From Chitinophagaceae bacterium (GTDB lineage Bacteria > Bacteroidota > Bacteroidia > Chitinophagales > Chitinophagaceae): a stretch of 64,000 nucleotides of DNA. Both the position numbers and the translations under genes were made by a program. The stretch is from the NCBI GenBank assembly GCA_947371755.1, contig CANBQT010000007.1, positions 19,750-83,749 on the forward strand. Direction: 5' to 3'. Below are positions 30,627 through 41,290 of the stretch, piece by piece (positions within the stretch are counted from its first letter, which is position 1; each line of letters starts with the position of its first letter). The notes below the pieces were generated by a model that ran no database searches, had not been told where the DNA came from, and saw only the letters and a list, made by a program, of their open reading frames with translations.

Positions 30627-31067
30627 ATGTTGGAAAAAGTTTTAGTGGTGAACGATAACGAGCTTTTATTAATGATTGCCAAGAAGATGATTAACATGAA
30701 TCATTTTGCTAAAGAAACCATTACTGCAACAGATGGATTGGAAGCATTAGAGTACTTTGATGATCTTCTACAAAACGAGTCGGATCCTTCAAGTAGCGCA
30801 CCTGAATTCATGTTTTTGGATCTTCACATGCCAAATATGAATGGCTGGGAATTCTTGAAGATTTTTACAGAAAAATACAGTACACATTTTCCAAATTTAA
30901 GAGTAGCCATTTTATCAGCTTCTGTTGAAATGGATGAAATTTTACTTTTATTAAAATATCCTATCGTAGTTGATTTTGTTTCTACACCTATTTGTGATGA
31001 GGTATTGGAAAATATAAAAAACAAATATTTCCTAAAGGAATTTCAGCGTGCACCAGCGATAATTTAA
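30627..31067 (+). CDS. Stand-alone response regulator receiver protein
   Basis: VLVVNDNELL, EFMFLDLHMPNMNGWEFL (phospho-Asp), VAILSAS; no output domain. Confidence 0.92.
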   Translation: MLEKVLVVNDNELLLMIAKKMINMNHFAKETITATDGLEALEYFDDLLQNESDPSSSAPEFMFLDLHMPNMNGWEFLKIFTEKYSTHFPNLRVAILSASVEMDEILLLLKYPIVVDFVSTPICDEVLENIKNKYFLKEFQRAPAII

Positions 31068-31119
31068 CTTATTCGTCAACAAATAGAACGTACCGTCAGG
31101 TTTTTCATCTGAAATTGAT

Positions 31120-31158
31120 AATACGGTGTTTTACTCGCCTAAATACGGTGTTTACACG
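31120..31158 (+). promoter_or_regulatory. Direct repeat AATACGGTGTTTTACTCG / AATACGGTGTTTACACG upstream of giant adhesin
   Basis: Two TACGGTG cores at 31122 and 31144 (22 bp apart); an inverted-orientation taccgt at 31091. Confidence 0.4.
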
Positions 31159-31339
31159 AAGCTAAAATCTTTTGACTTAATTTAAATTTGTTTACAGGTT
31201 TTCTGTGTTAAAAAAGGGCATATATATTTCAATTATGGTTTTGTTTTTGTATCATATTATTTGCTTCAGAAAATCAATCTTCAGGATGTTTTTATGAATC
31301 ACTTCAGTTTAAAAGCTAATTCTTCATTCCAAAATCAAA

Positions 31340-34300
31340 TTGCATGTGATCATTTCTACACTCTATAAAAGATTATTTCGATTTCATCTATTGCCAAAAG
31401 CAACAACAGTGTTTTTTTGTGTGGCAATGTTATGTTCGATGAATGGAGTGGCCTCAGAAGGACCCAAAAATATAAATAAAGAAATATCCTTCTCAGCTTC
31501 AAATGAAGAGATAAAAAACAATAAGAAAGATCATACCCTTCGAAATACAGATCATCAAACCTTAAACTTAAATTTCTTTTCAGGAAGCAGTCAATGTTTA
31601 TCCGGGAACAGTTTTGATTTTACAAGTACTTCTTCTATCAGTTCAGGATCTATTACTAATCAAACCTGGGATTTTGGGGATGGGAAAACTGCCATTGGAG
31701 TATCAGCAACCCATAGTTATTTTTCACCCGGCAACTATCAGGTAAAATTGATTGTTACTTCTGATTTAGGTTGTACCGATAGTTTAAGCAAAACAATTAC
31801 TGTTTACCCTCAACCACTGGCTTCTTATATCATACCTTCTAATCAATGTTTAACAGGAAATACATTTTCATTTATAAGTAATGCCTCTATTGGATTTGGA
31901 GGAGGCATCAGTTCACAAGTATGGAATTTTGGTGATGGCAATACTGCTTCGGGCACAACGGTTACTCATTCTTTCTCCACTGCAGGTAAATATCCTGTAA
32001 ACCTCCAAGTAACTTCTAACAATGGATGTATAGATTTAGTTACAGATACAATTACTGTTTATCCATCTCCTTCCGTTACGGCTTCAAATATGAGTGCCCT
32101 TTGTTTAGGGAATACTTTAAACTTTAGTTCCGCAGTAATTGGAGGGGTTTCGCCATATCAATATGCTTGGTCTGGTCCTAATGGATTTAAAGCTAATACC
32201 GCTAACCCTGCTATTACAAATATTACTAGTAATGCTACGGGTAATTATGCAGTATCCGTAACAGATAGTAATGGATGTGCTGGATCATTTACAACGAGTG
32301 TAAATGTAAAATTACCACCTGTAGTTGCATCAATTACTGGCCCTATTGGAGGCTGTGTAGGCAGTTCCATTTATTTATCCAACATTACCCCAAATGGAAT
32401 CTGGAGTTCAAATAATCTTTCCGTTTCTACAGTAGATCCTATAACAGGGAAAGTAAATTTTATCAGTGCCGGAACATCCAATATTCAATATGATGTTACA
32501 GTAAATGGCTGCACTAGCAGTGTAAATACCAATATAACAGTAAATAGTGTTACCCTTCATCCAGATATCATTGAGTGCAATAATGGAATAACACATTTTA
32601 ATGCAAATGATATTTATTATGGCGTAACTTATAGTAATAATAATCCTGGAAATACCTATCAATGGAATATTACTGGAGGACCATTCTCTTATCAAGGCTC
32701 ATCCACTGCTAATAGCCAATACCCATCAGCACAATTGCAAACGGGACATGCATTTACAGTAAATGTGCAGTTCATTTCAAATGGAGTAAGTTGTTCTGCG
32801 CAACAAAAGATCTATAAAAATACAGTTGCTGCAGACACAATTCTAGGGTCGCACGATACTACTGTTTGTAGCAATACCTCTCCTATTTCTTTAGCTGCAA
32901 CTGCTTCAGCAGTTGCTAATGCATTCCAATGGACTAGTTCTGGAACTGGTACTTTTTCGAATAGTAATTCATTGTATACTTCATACACAGTAAGTAATGC
33001 AGATAAATTAGCAGGACTAATAAAATTATATTTTACTGCCAGCTCCAATATCAATGCTACTGGAAGTTGTGGCAATTCCTATGGAAAAGATTCAATGATT
33101 TTAAGAATCTATCCTCCTAATATGGCGGCTGATGCTAGTGTGACCATCTGTTCCAATCAAATTATAAATTTCACTCCCATCAGTTCAATACCTGGAAGCT
33201 TCTATTCCTGGTCTTCCTCTATTAATGCTGGTGTTCTTTATGGAAACGCTTCTTCTGGAACTGGTAATATTAATGATTCATTGGTTAACGGCTCAAATGT
33301 CTCTGATGCAATAGTTGTTTATAATATCACACCATTTGCATTTACCCCATCACGTGCTACATGCATTGGCAATCCATTCAATTATACAGTCATCATAAAA
33401 CCAAAACCTGCTGTTAGCATTTCGAATAATGCTGCAATCATCTGCAGTGGAAATTCTACCAATATTCAATTTAATAGTGGTATTTCTGGTTCATTATATA
33501 CCTGGAGTTCTGAAAACATCATTGCTGGCGTAAATGGCAATTCATCTAATCTCATAGTAAGCGCAAGCAATTTAATAACAGATCAGCTAAATAATAATTT
33601 TAATTCCAATTCAAAAGTTAGATACTATATCAACGCTATCTCTAATTCGGGGTGCATTGGAACTGATTCCACAGATGTCTACGTTGATGCTAATGCTACA
33701 CCAGCAAATGCAGGCCCAGATCAAATACAATGTAATATTACCAGCAGTATATTATCCGCTAATATCCCTGGAATTGGCATTGGGAATTGGGCACAATTAT
33801 CAGGACCAACTTCTGTTATTTTGGGTACCATTTCTTCTCCTTTCAGTACAATTTCAGGTTTAACAAGTGGTACATATCAATTGATCTGGTCTATAACTAA
33901 CGGATCATGTGCTGCCACTAAAGACACTGTTCAAATTATGATCTCTCCTGAATCAAATGGTGGGTCTATTTCAACTAATGCAACTGTTTGCGAGGGTTTA
34001 AATTCAAATACATTAACGCTGTCTGGATATGTAGGAAATATTGTCAATTGGGAATATTCAACCGATGGCGGAATACTTTGGACTTCTTTAAATCATACTT
34101 CTAATACCTACACCTATACAAATCTTTTAAAAACCACTTTATTCAGAGCATTGGTACAGAGTGGAAATTGCAGTATAGCTTATTCAGATTATGCAACTAT
34201 TAAAGTAAATGCATTATCAATTCCCGGAACAGTTTCATCTGATACTATTGTTTGTGTTACAAGTAATAGCGGCACTCTGCATTTAAATGGATTTGTTGGA

Positions 34301-37300
34301 AGCATACTTCAATGGGAATATTCAACTGATGCTGGTGCAACATGGCCAGTCATTCATAATACTAGCAATAGTTTTTCATTTAGTAATTTATCAAGTACTA
34401 CGTTATACAGAGCTGTAGTTCAAAATGGTGTTTGTAATACAGTAACTAGTAATTATGTAACTGTTAATGTAAGTCCTCAAACAATAGCAGGAACACTTGC
34501 AACAAATGCAACAGTTTGTGCCAATAATAATAATGGATTACTGACGCTTTCTGGTTTTACTGGAAATATATTAAACTGGGAATTATCGAATAACAATGGA
34601 ATTAATTGGACTAGCATTTCAAATACATCTAATCAATACTCCTATAATAACCTTGCATCATCAACTATATATAGGGCGAATGTACAAAGTGGTATATGTC
34701 CAGCTTTAATTAGCAACGAAACTTTCATTACAGTTTTACAACCAGTTACTGCAGCGAATGCAGGACCTGATCAGGTCTTATGCAACAATAACATTACTGC
34801 TCTATCTGCAAACTCACCTGTGATTGGAACAGGAGTTTGGTCCTCAATAATCACGAACCCATCAATTGCCAACATTATCAATCCTGCAGATCCAAATACT
34901 TTGGTAAATGGTTTAGCTATAGGCAGCTACCAATTTGTATGGACTGTTTCTAATGGTGCTTGTTTTGTTTCAAAAGACACAGTTGAGATAAAAATAAATG
35001 CACAAACCATTCCGGGTACTGTTTCAGGCTCAAATACTGTTTGTAAAAATTCCAACTCTGGTACGCTTATATTGTCTGGTTATATAGGCAACATAATAAA
35101 TTGGGAATCATCCACTGACAATGGAAATAATTGGACGATTATATCTAACAATACCAATACCTTAACTTATATAAATTTAACTACTTCTACTATGTACCGA
35201 GCTGCAGTGCAAAGTGGCTCCTGTTCTCCTATTTATTCAAATAATGCCATTATAACTGTTTTGCCCCCTGTATCAATTGCAAATGCTGGAATTAATCAGG
35301 CAATTTGCAATGCAACAGATGCAACTCTTGCCGCTTCAATACCAATTTCAGGTACTGGAATATGGAGCGCTATCCCCGGAAATCCTTCCATGGTAACTTT
35401 TACAAATCCATCTGATGCAAATACAACAATCAATGGATTAATCACTGGCACTTATCAATTCATATGGACAGTTGAGAATGGTGTATGTAATTCCTCAATA
35501 GATACTGTTCAAATAATTGTATACCCCAATTCTGTTCCAGGTACATTAAGTGCAGACGCTACAGTTTGTGCAAGTTCCAATAACGGAACACTTTCGTTAA
35601 ATGGATATTCAAGTACCATTACACAGTGGGAATCATCCACTGATGGTACTAATTGGAATTCCATAGCCAATACAAGTAATTTACAAAATTATTCTAACCT
35701 TACAAGTTCTACCTATTTTAGAGTTTCGGTGAAAAATGAAGTGTGTCCTTCTTTATATTCTAATTTAGTTCGCATTACAGTAACACCAGCAACAACCATT
35801 GCAGATGCTGGTCCGGATACTACTTTAATCAATGGATTTTCTAGTTACAAACTAGAAGGAAACATGCCAAGTGCAGGTGTTGGTGTTTGGACTATTATCC
35901 CACCCTATGGTCCTTCAAATATAATCTTTACAGATACCTCAGACCCTGGGGCTACCATTAGAAAATTGGCATATCATTTAGGTGATTCAACTTCCATTCC
36001 AATAATTCCACCATCAGATGGAGTATATCATTTAAAATGGACCATTACAAATGGCATTTGTCCACCTTCAGAAAGCGATATGGTAGTAACAGTTCAACCT
36101 CCTACAAATCCAGGAGTAGTTGGAATTGATACTATTGCTTGTACAGGAAGCAATAATGGCTATATATCAGTAAATGGTTATTTCGGAAATATTCTTCAAT
36201 GGGAAGATTCTACTTCAAATTCCACAAACTGGAATATCATTCCTAGAACATTAGGTACTAATCAAGATACTTTGCATTATGAAAATCTTACTAAAACTAC
36301 TTATTACCGGGCTTTAGTTAAAAATGGTGTTGGACTATCATTGTATTCTGGAATAGCAGCAACAGTAACTATTTTAGATGCGGTTACAGCATCAGACGCT
36401 GGAAAAGACAGTAGTATTTGCAATACAAGTTCTATTCAGTTATATGCTAATAGACCTACTTCAGGTACCGGCACATGGAGCTTTGTTCCGGGATCTCCAA
36501 GTACTCCTACGTTCAGCAACGTAAAAGATCCAAACGCAATGGTATCTGGACTAACATTTGGTACCTACCAATTTATTTGGACCATTTCAAACGGAAGTTG
36601 TAGTAATTCTGTTGACACGGTTAAGATTACAATTGATGTACCAACAATTCCTGGTACTATTATTTCTTCGAACACAGTTTGTGCCAATAACAATCATGGA
36701 ACTTTACATTTGAATGGATATACTGGGTCAGTTTTATCAGGCTACTATTCAACAGACAACAGTCTCAATTGGTTCCCCGTTACAAATACCGCAGGCAAGG
36801 ATAGTTTGGTATACAACAATCTGCCTGCTACAACACAATTCAAGGCAGAAGTTAAAAATGGTTCTTGTCCGTCTTTATTTAGTAATATAGTAACAATCAC
36901 AGTTCTTCAAACAGTAACGAATTCAAATGCCGGCATTGATCAAAAATTATGCAGTCAAACTTCAACCACACTAACCGCTAATTCACCAATTTTAGGTACT
37001 GGAACTTGGACATCTTTACCAGGAAATCCATCCACCGTAAATTTTACAAACACACACAATCCGAATAGTTCTGTATCTGGTTTGATAAATGGCACTTATC
37101 AGTTCGTCTGGACTATATCGAATGCACTTTGCAATGATTCAAGAGATACTGTTCAGGTTTCTGTATATGCTTCTACCCTTTCGGGAAATCTTAATTCTGA
37201 TGCGGTTGTTTGTTCAAATGCTAATAACAACACATTAACCCTTTCTGGTTTCAATGGTTCGATTCTGCAATGGGAATCATCTATCAATAACGGAAGCAGT

Positions 37301-40252
37301 TGGGATATAATTAATAACAGTAACAATATTTATCAGTATAACAATCTTTCAAATACAACAATTTATAGAGCACTAGTACAAAATAATATTTGTCCTTCTG
37401 TTTATTCAAACACAGTTAATATAAAAGTGCTACAAGATGTAACGAAAGCAAATGCGGGAGTAGATCAAAAAATATGTAATCAATATTCTACAATTCTTGC
37501 TGCGAATACGCCTCTTTCGGGAACAGGATTCTGGAGTGGTTCTCTAAATAATCCATCACCAGTAAGTTTTAATAATTCCAGCGATCCTAATACTATGGTA
37601 TCAGGCCTTGTTCCAGGATTATATCAATTTATCTGGAACATTACAAATACACTTTGTTCCGAATCAAAAGACACTGTTAACATCACAGTATTCCCTAACA
37701 CTGTTGCAGGAAATCTTATTGCAGATAATTTTGTATGTGCTGATGCCAATTCGGGGAAATTAAAATTATCCGGATTTAACGGAAACATTATTCAATGGGA
37801 ATCTACGATTGACAATGGAATCAACTGGAATGTAATTACTGCAACTAGCGACACCTATGACTATTTAAATTTGATCAGCAATACAAAGTTTAGAGTACTT
37901 GTACAAAATGGACCATGTAATATAAAATATAGCAATGAAATCAGCATCAATGTAAATCCCATTTCCATTCCCGGTAATTTAACCTCTTCAGATACTTTGG
38001 TTTGCGAAAGTTATAATAGTGGCACTATCAATCTAACTGGAAATACTGGCTCTATCATTCATTGGGAATTTTCAGAAGATAATGGCAAGAATTGGACCAT
38101 CATTAATAATTCAGGGAACCATTATTCATTTACGAATCTTGTTAACCCAACATCATTTAGAGTTTTAGTGCAAAGCGGAATTTGTTCATCTGCCTATTCA
38201 AATATTTTAACAGTTGCGATTAACCAGGCTACTATTGCCGGCAAGATTAGCGGCAACTCAACAGTTTGCTTAAATACAAACAGTGGTAGTATTCAATTAA
38301 CTGGAAACAGAGGATCCATTGTACATTGGGAATCATCCATTGATAATGGCAATAGTTGGACTATTATACCAAATATAAATAATACACTAACCTACCAACA
38401 ATTAACCACTACAACAATTTTTAGAGCACTTATCCAAAATGCTGTATGTGCTATGATGTATAGCAATAATGTTGTAATAAATGTTGTAGAACCAGTAACA
38501 ATTGCAGATGCCGGAAATAATCAAGTTATCTGTAACCCTTCAACTTCATCACAATTACAAGGAAATACTGCTATAAATGGACAAGGAATATGGACTATGA
38601 GTAAAGGACCTTCAGATATATATTTCAACAATGCAAATATTTCGAATACGGTTGTAAACGGGCTTGTTCCAGGCACCTATGAATTTAAATGGACCATTGA
38701 TAATGGAGTTTGTGCCAGTTCTTCAAGTAATGTTACCATCATAATAGACAGATTGAAGGCTGACTTCAGTTTAAGTGCAATTAATAATTGTGGAAGCACT
38801 ACTTACAATTTTATTGATGCATCAAAAGCATTGTTTGGCATTGCCAATTGGAAATGGTCTGGCGCTCCATCCGATACAGCAAATACAAAAAATTATAGCA
38901 AAACTTATCCGTTAGCTGGACAGAATAAAATAAGTCTGATAGTACAGAGTAATACTGGATGCACTTCAACAACCAATGCAAATTTCCAGGTGAAGGTATT
39001 TTCAGTGCCAAAGGTTAATATCAACGCCATTAGTGAGGCATGTAAAAGCCAATTAATGCAAATGTCATCCAACCTAAATTCAAAAGATAGTATTTTCTCT
39101 ATCCTATGGAATTTAGGAAATGGCATCAATTCAAAAGATAGCATTGTTACTGTACAATACTTTAGTGAAGGAAAATATACTATTAAACTACTGGTCTCTA
39201 CAGTTAATAATTGTTATGATTCTACTTATAAATCTTTAACCATTCATCCATTACCAATAATAGCAGTACCATCTGACAATCTCGTTTGCAAAGGCGATAC
39301 ATTAAGTTTAATTGCTTCAGGAGCCATGAATTATATATGGATGGATCAACAAAATAATATCATTTGCAATTCATGTGAAATCATTAAAATTGCCCCAATT
39401 GCCAATAGTAATTTTAGTGTTATTGGTTATAATCAATATGGTTGTAGTCAGATTACAAATACAAGCGTAAGAGTTGTACAACCTTTTAAAATTAAGGCAA
39501 ATCTTCTTGATACGCTATGTTTAGGTTCGTCGATAAATTTACCAGTAGTAGGTGCAGAAAAATATACATGGCTACCTGACCCTGGATTAAGTAATAATTT
39601 CAGTAGTGACCCAGTTGCAAGTCCAAAGAATACAACTACATTCACTGTTATAGGCAGTGATAATCATTCATGCTTCACAGATACTGCAAAAATTAAATTA
39701 GTAGTGGGTGAGCCTACCATATTTAAACTTGCTTCAGATACAGCTGTTCAAGCAGGAGTACAATTTATGCTTGTACCATTTAGTAATAAAATAGAAAATA
39801 TTAGAAAATGGCAATGGACAGGTAATGCCATTTTCACTTGTGATAATTGTCAAACAACGATTGCTAAAGTTTCTAATGATGCCGAAATAATATGCACTGC
39901 AACTAATATATACGGATGTAGCACTATCGATACTATAGCAATCAAAACGTTTTGTCCTAATTCTGAAATATTTATACCCAACGCGTTTTCACCTGATGGA
40001 GATGGAATTAATGATGTATTATTTGTACAGGGAACAGGAATTAAAATCATTAAAAGCTTTAAAATCTATAGTAGATGGGGAGAGCTAGTATTTGAGAAAA
40101 CCAATTTCCTACCTGGAGATCAGTCATCGGGATGGGATGGAAAAATAAGAGGAAAAGCAGCTGCACAGGATGTATTTGTGTATATCTGTGAAGCTATTTG
40201 TGAAAGAGGGATACCTGCCACTTTTAAAGGCAATGTTGCTGTATTAAAATAA
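31340..40252 (+). CDS. 2970-aa SprB-like adhesin: PKD domains, long Ig-like repeat array, T9SS type B (CHU/gliding-motility-associated) C-terminal domain
   Basis: WDFGDG.(T)...HSY PKD motifs; repeated WE.S.DNG..W..I and NAG.DQ..C modules; C-term IFIPNAFSPDGDGINDVLFVQG...IYSRWGELVFE...GWDGKIRGK. Confidence 0.93.
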   Translation: MHVIISTLYKRLFRFHLLPKATTVFFCVAMLCSMNGVASEGPKNINKEISFSASNEEIKNNKKDHTLRNTDHQTLNLNFFSGSSQCLSGNSFDFTSTSSISSGSITNQTWDFGDGKTAIGVSATHSYFSPGNYQVKLIVTSDLGCTDSLSKTITVYPQPLASYIIPSNQCLTGNTFSFISNASIGFGGGISSQVWNFGDGNTASGTTVTHSFSTAGKYPVNLQVTSNNGCIDLVTDTITVYPSPSVTASNMSALCLGNTLNFSSAVIGGVSPYQYAWSGPNGFKANTANPAITNITSNATGNYAVSVTDSNGCAGSFTTSVNVKLPPVVASITGPIGGCVGSSIYLSNITPNGIWSSNNLSVSTVDPITGKVNFISAGTSNIQYDVTVNGCTSSVNTNITVNSVTLHPDIIECNNGITHFNANDIYYGVTYSNNNPGNTYQWNITGGPFSYQGSSTANSQYPSAQLQTGHAFTVNVQFISNGVSCSAQQKIYKNTVAADTILGSHDTTVCSNTSPISLAATASAVANAFQWTSSGTGTFSNSNSLYTSYTVSNADKLAGLIKLYFTASSNINATGSCGNSYGKDSMILRIYPPNMAADASVTICSNQIINFTPISSIPGSFYSWSSSINAGVLYGNASSGTGNINDSLVNGSNVSDAIVVYNITPFAFTPSRATCIGNPFNYTVIIKPKPAVSISNNAAIICSGNSTNIQFNSGISGSLYTWSSENIIAGVNGNSSNLIVSASNLITDQLNNNFNSNSKVRYYINAISNSGCIGTDSTDVYVDANATPANAGPDQIQCNITSSILSANIPGIGIGNWAQLSGPTSVILGTISSPFSTISGLTSGTYQLIWSITNGSCAATKDTVQIMISPESNGGSISTNATVCEGLNSNTLTLSGYVGNIVNWEYSTDGGILWTSLNHTSNTYTYTNLLKTTLFRALVQSGNCSIAYSDYATIKVNALSIPGTVSSDTIVCVTSNSGTLHLNGFVGSILQWEYSTDAGATWPVIHNTSNSFSFSNLSSTTLYRAVVQNGVCNTVTSNYVTVNVSPQTIAGTLATNATVCANNNNGLLTLSGFTGNILNWELSNNNGINWTSISNTSNQYSYNNLASSTIYRANVQSGICPALISNETFITVLQPVTAANAGPDQVLCNNNITALSANSPVIGTGVWSSIITNPSIANIINPADPNTLVNGLAIGSYQFVWTVSNGACFVSKDTVEIKINAQTIPGTVSGSNTVCKNSNSGTLILSGYIGNIINWESSTDNGNNWTIISNNTNTLTYINLTTSTMYRAAVQSGSCSPIYSNNAIITVLPPVSIANAGINQAICNATDATLAASIPISGTGIWSAIPGNPSMVTFTNPSDANTTINGLITGTYQFIWTVENGVCNSSIDTVQIIVYPNSVPGTLSADATVCASSNNGTLSLNGYSSTITQWESSTDGTNWNSIANTSNLQNYSNLTSSTYFRVSVKNEVCPSLYSNLVRITVTPATTIADAGPDTTLINGFSSYKLEGNMPSAGVGVWTIIPPYGPSNIIFTDTSDPGATIRKLAYHLGDSTSIPIIPPSDGVYHLKWTITNGICPPSESDMVVTVQPPTNPGVVGIDTIACTGSNNGYISVNGYFGNILQWEDSTSNSTNWNIIPRTLGTNQDTLHYENLTKTTYYRALVKNGVGLSLYSGIAATVTILDAVTASDAGKDSSICNTSSIQLYANRPTSGTGTWSFVPGSPSTPTFSNVKDPNAMVSGLTFGTYQFIWTISNGSCSNSVDTVKITIDVPTIPGTIISSNTVCANNNHGTLHLNGYTGSVLSGYYSTDNSLNWFPVTNTAGKDSLVYNNLPATTQFKAEVKNGSCPSLFSNIVTITVLQTVTNSNAGIDQKLCSQTSTTLTANSPILGTGTWTSLPGNPSTVNFTNTHNPNSSVSGLINGTYQFVWTISNALCNDSRDTVQVSVYASTLSGNLNSDAVVCSNANNNTLTLSGFNGSILQWESSINNGSSWDIINNSNNIYQYNNLSNTTIYRALVQNNICPSVYSNTVNIKVLQDVTKANAGVDQKICNQYSTILAANTPLSGTGFWSGSLNNPSPVSFNNSSDPNTMVSGLVPGLYQFIWNITNTLCSESKDTVNITVFPNTVAGNLIADNFVCADANSGKLKLSGFNGNIIQWESTIDNGINWNVITATSDTYDYLNLISNTKFRVLVQNGPCNIKYSNEISINVNPISIPGNLTSSDTLVCESYNSGTINLTGNTGSIIHWEFSEDNGKNWTIINNSGNHYSFTNLVNPTSFRVLVQSGICSSAYSNILTVAINQATIAGKISGNSTVCLNTNSGSIQLTGNRGSIVHWESSIDNGNSWTIIPNINNTLTYQQLTTTTIFRALIQNAVCAMMYSNNVVINVVEPVTIADAGNNQVICNPSTSSQLQGNTAINGQGIWTMSKGPSDIYFNNANISNTVVNGLVPGTYEFKWTIDNGVCASSSSNVTIIIDRLKADFSLSAINNCGSTTYNFIDASKALFGIANWKWSGAPSDTANTKNYSKTYPLAGQNKISLIVQSNTGCTSTTNANFQVKVFSVPKVNINAISEACKSQLMQMSSNLNSKDSIFSILWNLGNGINSKDSIVTVQYFSEGKYTIKLLVSTVNNCYDSTYKSLTIHPLPIIAVPSDNLVCKGDTLSLIASGAMNYIWMDQQNNIICNSCEIIKIAPIANSNFSVIGYNQYGCSQITNTSVRVVQPFKIKANLLDTLCLGSSINLPVVGAEKYTWLPDPGLSNNFSSDPVASPKNTTTFTVIGSDNHSCFTDTAKIKLVVGEPTIFKLASDTAVQAGVQFMLVPFSNKIENIRKWQWTGNAIFTCDNCQTTIAKVSNDAEIICTATNIYGCSTIDTIAIKTFCPNSEIFIPNAFSPDGDGINDVLFVQGTGIKIIKSFKIYSRWGELVFEKTNFLPGDQSSGWDGKIRGKAAAQDVFVYICEAICERGIPATFKGNVAVLK
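33690..38740 (+). repeat. Protein-level tandem repeat array within the adhesin (about 11 'WExSxDxGxxW' modules and about 8 'xAGxDQxxC' modules)
   Basis: Counted by eye in the supplied translation; units are diverged, not identical at DNA level. Confidence 0.85.
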
Positions 40253-40256
40253 CTGG

Positions 40257-41285
40257 ATGATGAAAAAGTATGTAATTATTATGATCTTATTGTTAGGAGG
40301 TTTATTTCAAAACCTCCTTGCACAAGATTTTACTTTTTCACAATTCTATGAACAACCAATATTACGAAACCCTGCCTTGGCTGGAGTATTTACTGGGGAT
40401 ATAAGAATCTCTACTGCTTATCGTGATCAATGGTCAAGCATCACAGTGCCATTCCGTACAACATCATTAAGTGTTGAATATAAAGTGCCAGTCAACGAAA
40501 AAAATGACTATCTCACTTTATCTTCTCAAATGAGTGTAGATGCAGCTGGCGATATAAATTTGAAACGAACTCAATTTAAACCAGCCTTGAATTTCCACAA
40601 ATCCCTTAGTGGAAATAGAGATACCTATTTGTCTGGAGCATTCATGTTTGGAATAGTTTCAAGTCATTTCGATGCATCTAAATTAATATTAGGCGATCAA
40701 TATCGAAATAGTGCCTATAGTTCCTCTAACCCTACTTCACAACCCATCGTAAATACAGGATATTCATATTGGGACCTTTCTTCAGGCTTATGTTTTAGTA
40801 CAAATATTAATGCAAGAACAAACTTTTATATAGCCACTGGAATGACGCATGTTACTAATCCAGTGATCAAATCAACAACAGGTTCTGTGCCAGATGCAGT
40901 TCCTCCAAAATATTCCATAAATACAGGCTTACATTCACAATTCGGTTATAAAAATCATGTAAAGGTTTTTGCTGATTATTTTGCCCAAGGCGGAAATAGA
41001 CAGTTTTTAGGTGGATTGTTGTATGGAATGAACATTACTGAATATAACAATGCAGAACCAGATATATTTTATTTTGGTAGTTTTTTAAGATGGGGTGATG
41101 CTGTTATACCTGCAGTTAATATTGGGCTTAGCCATTTTAATATTGGTGTAAGTTATGATATTAATATTTCGAAATTGAATGTAGCCTCGAATTGGAGGGG
41201 CGGTTTAGAAGTATCACTTTCTTATATCGACTTCTTAAAGATCAGGAATACTTCTATTGACAAAGTAAGGTGTACAAGGTTTTAA
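40257..41285 (+). CDS. PorP/SprF family type IX secretion system outer-membrane protein
   Basis: FTFSQFYEQPILRNPALAGVFTGDIRISTAYRDQWSSI N-terminal motif; beta-barrel; 4 bp downstream of the adhesin. Confidence 0.93.
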   Translation: MMKKYVIIMILLLGGLFQNLLAQDFTFSQFYEQPILRNPALAGVFTGDIRISTAYRDQWSSITVPFRTTSLSVEYKVPVNEKNDYLTLSSQMSVDAAGDINLKRTQFKPALNFHKSLSGNRDTYLSGAFMFGIVSSHFDASKLILGDQYRNSAYSSSNPTSQPIVNTGYSYWDLSSGLCFSTNINARTNFYIATGMTHVTNPVIKSTTGSVPDAVPPKYSINTGLHSQFGYKNHVKVFADYFAQGGNRQFLGGLLYGMNITEYNNAEPDIFYFGSFLRWGDAVIPAVNIGLSHFNIGVSYDINISKLNVASNWRGGLEVSLSYIDFLKIRNTSIDKVRCTRF

Positions 41286-41290
41286 ATCCT

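Noticed and set aside
33690-38740. Possible CRISPR-like or DNA tandem array
   Set aside because: Periodicity is at protein level with diverged DNA and an intact reading frame; no short identical repeats with unique spacers.
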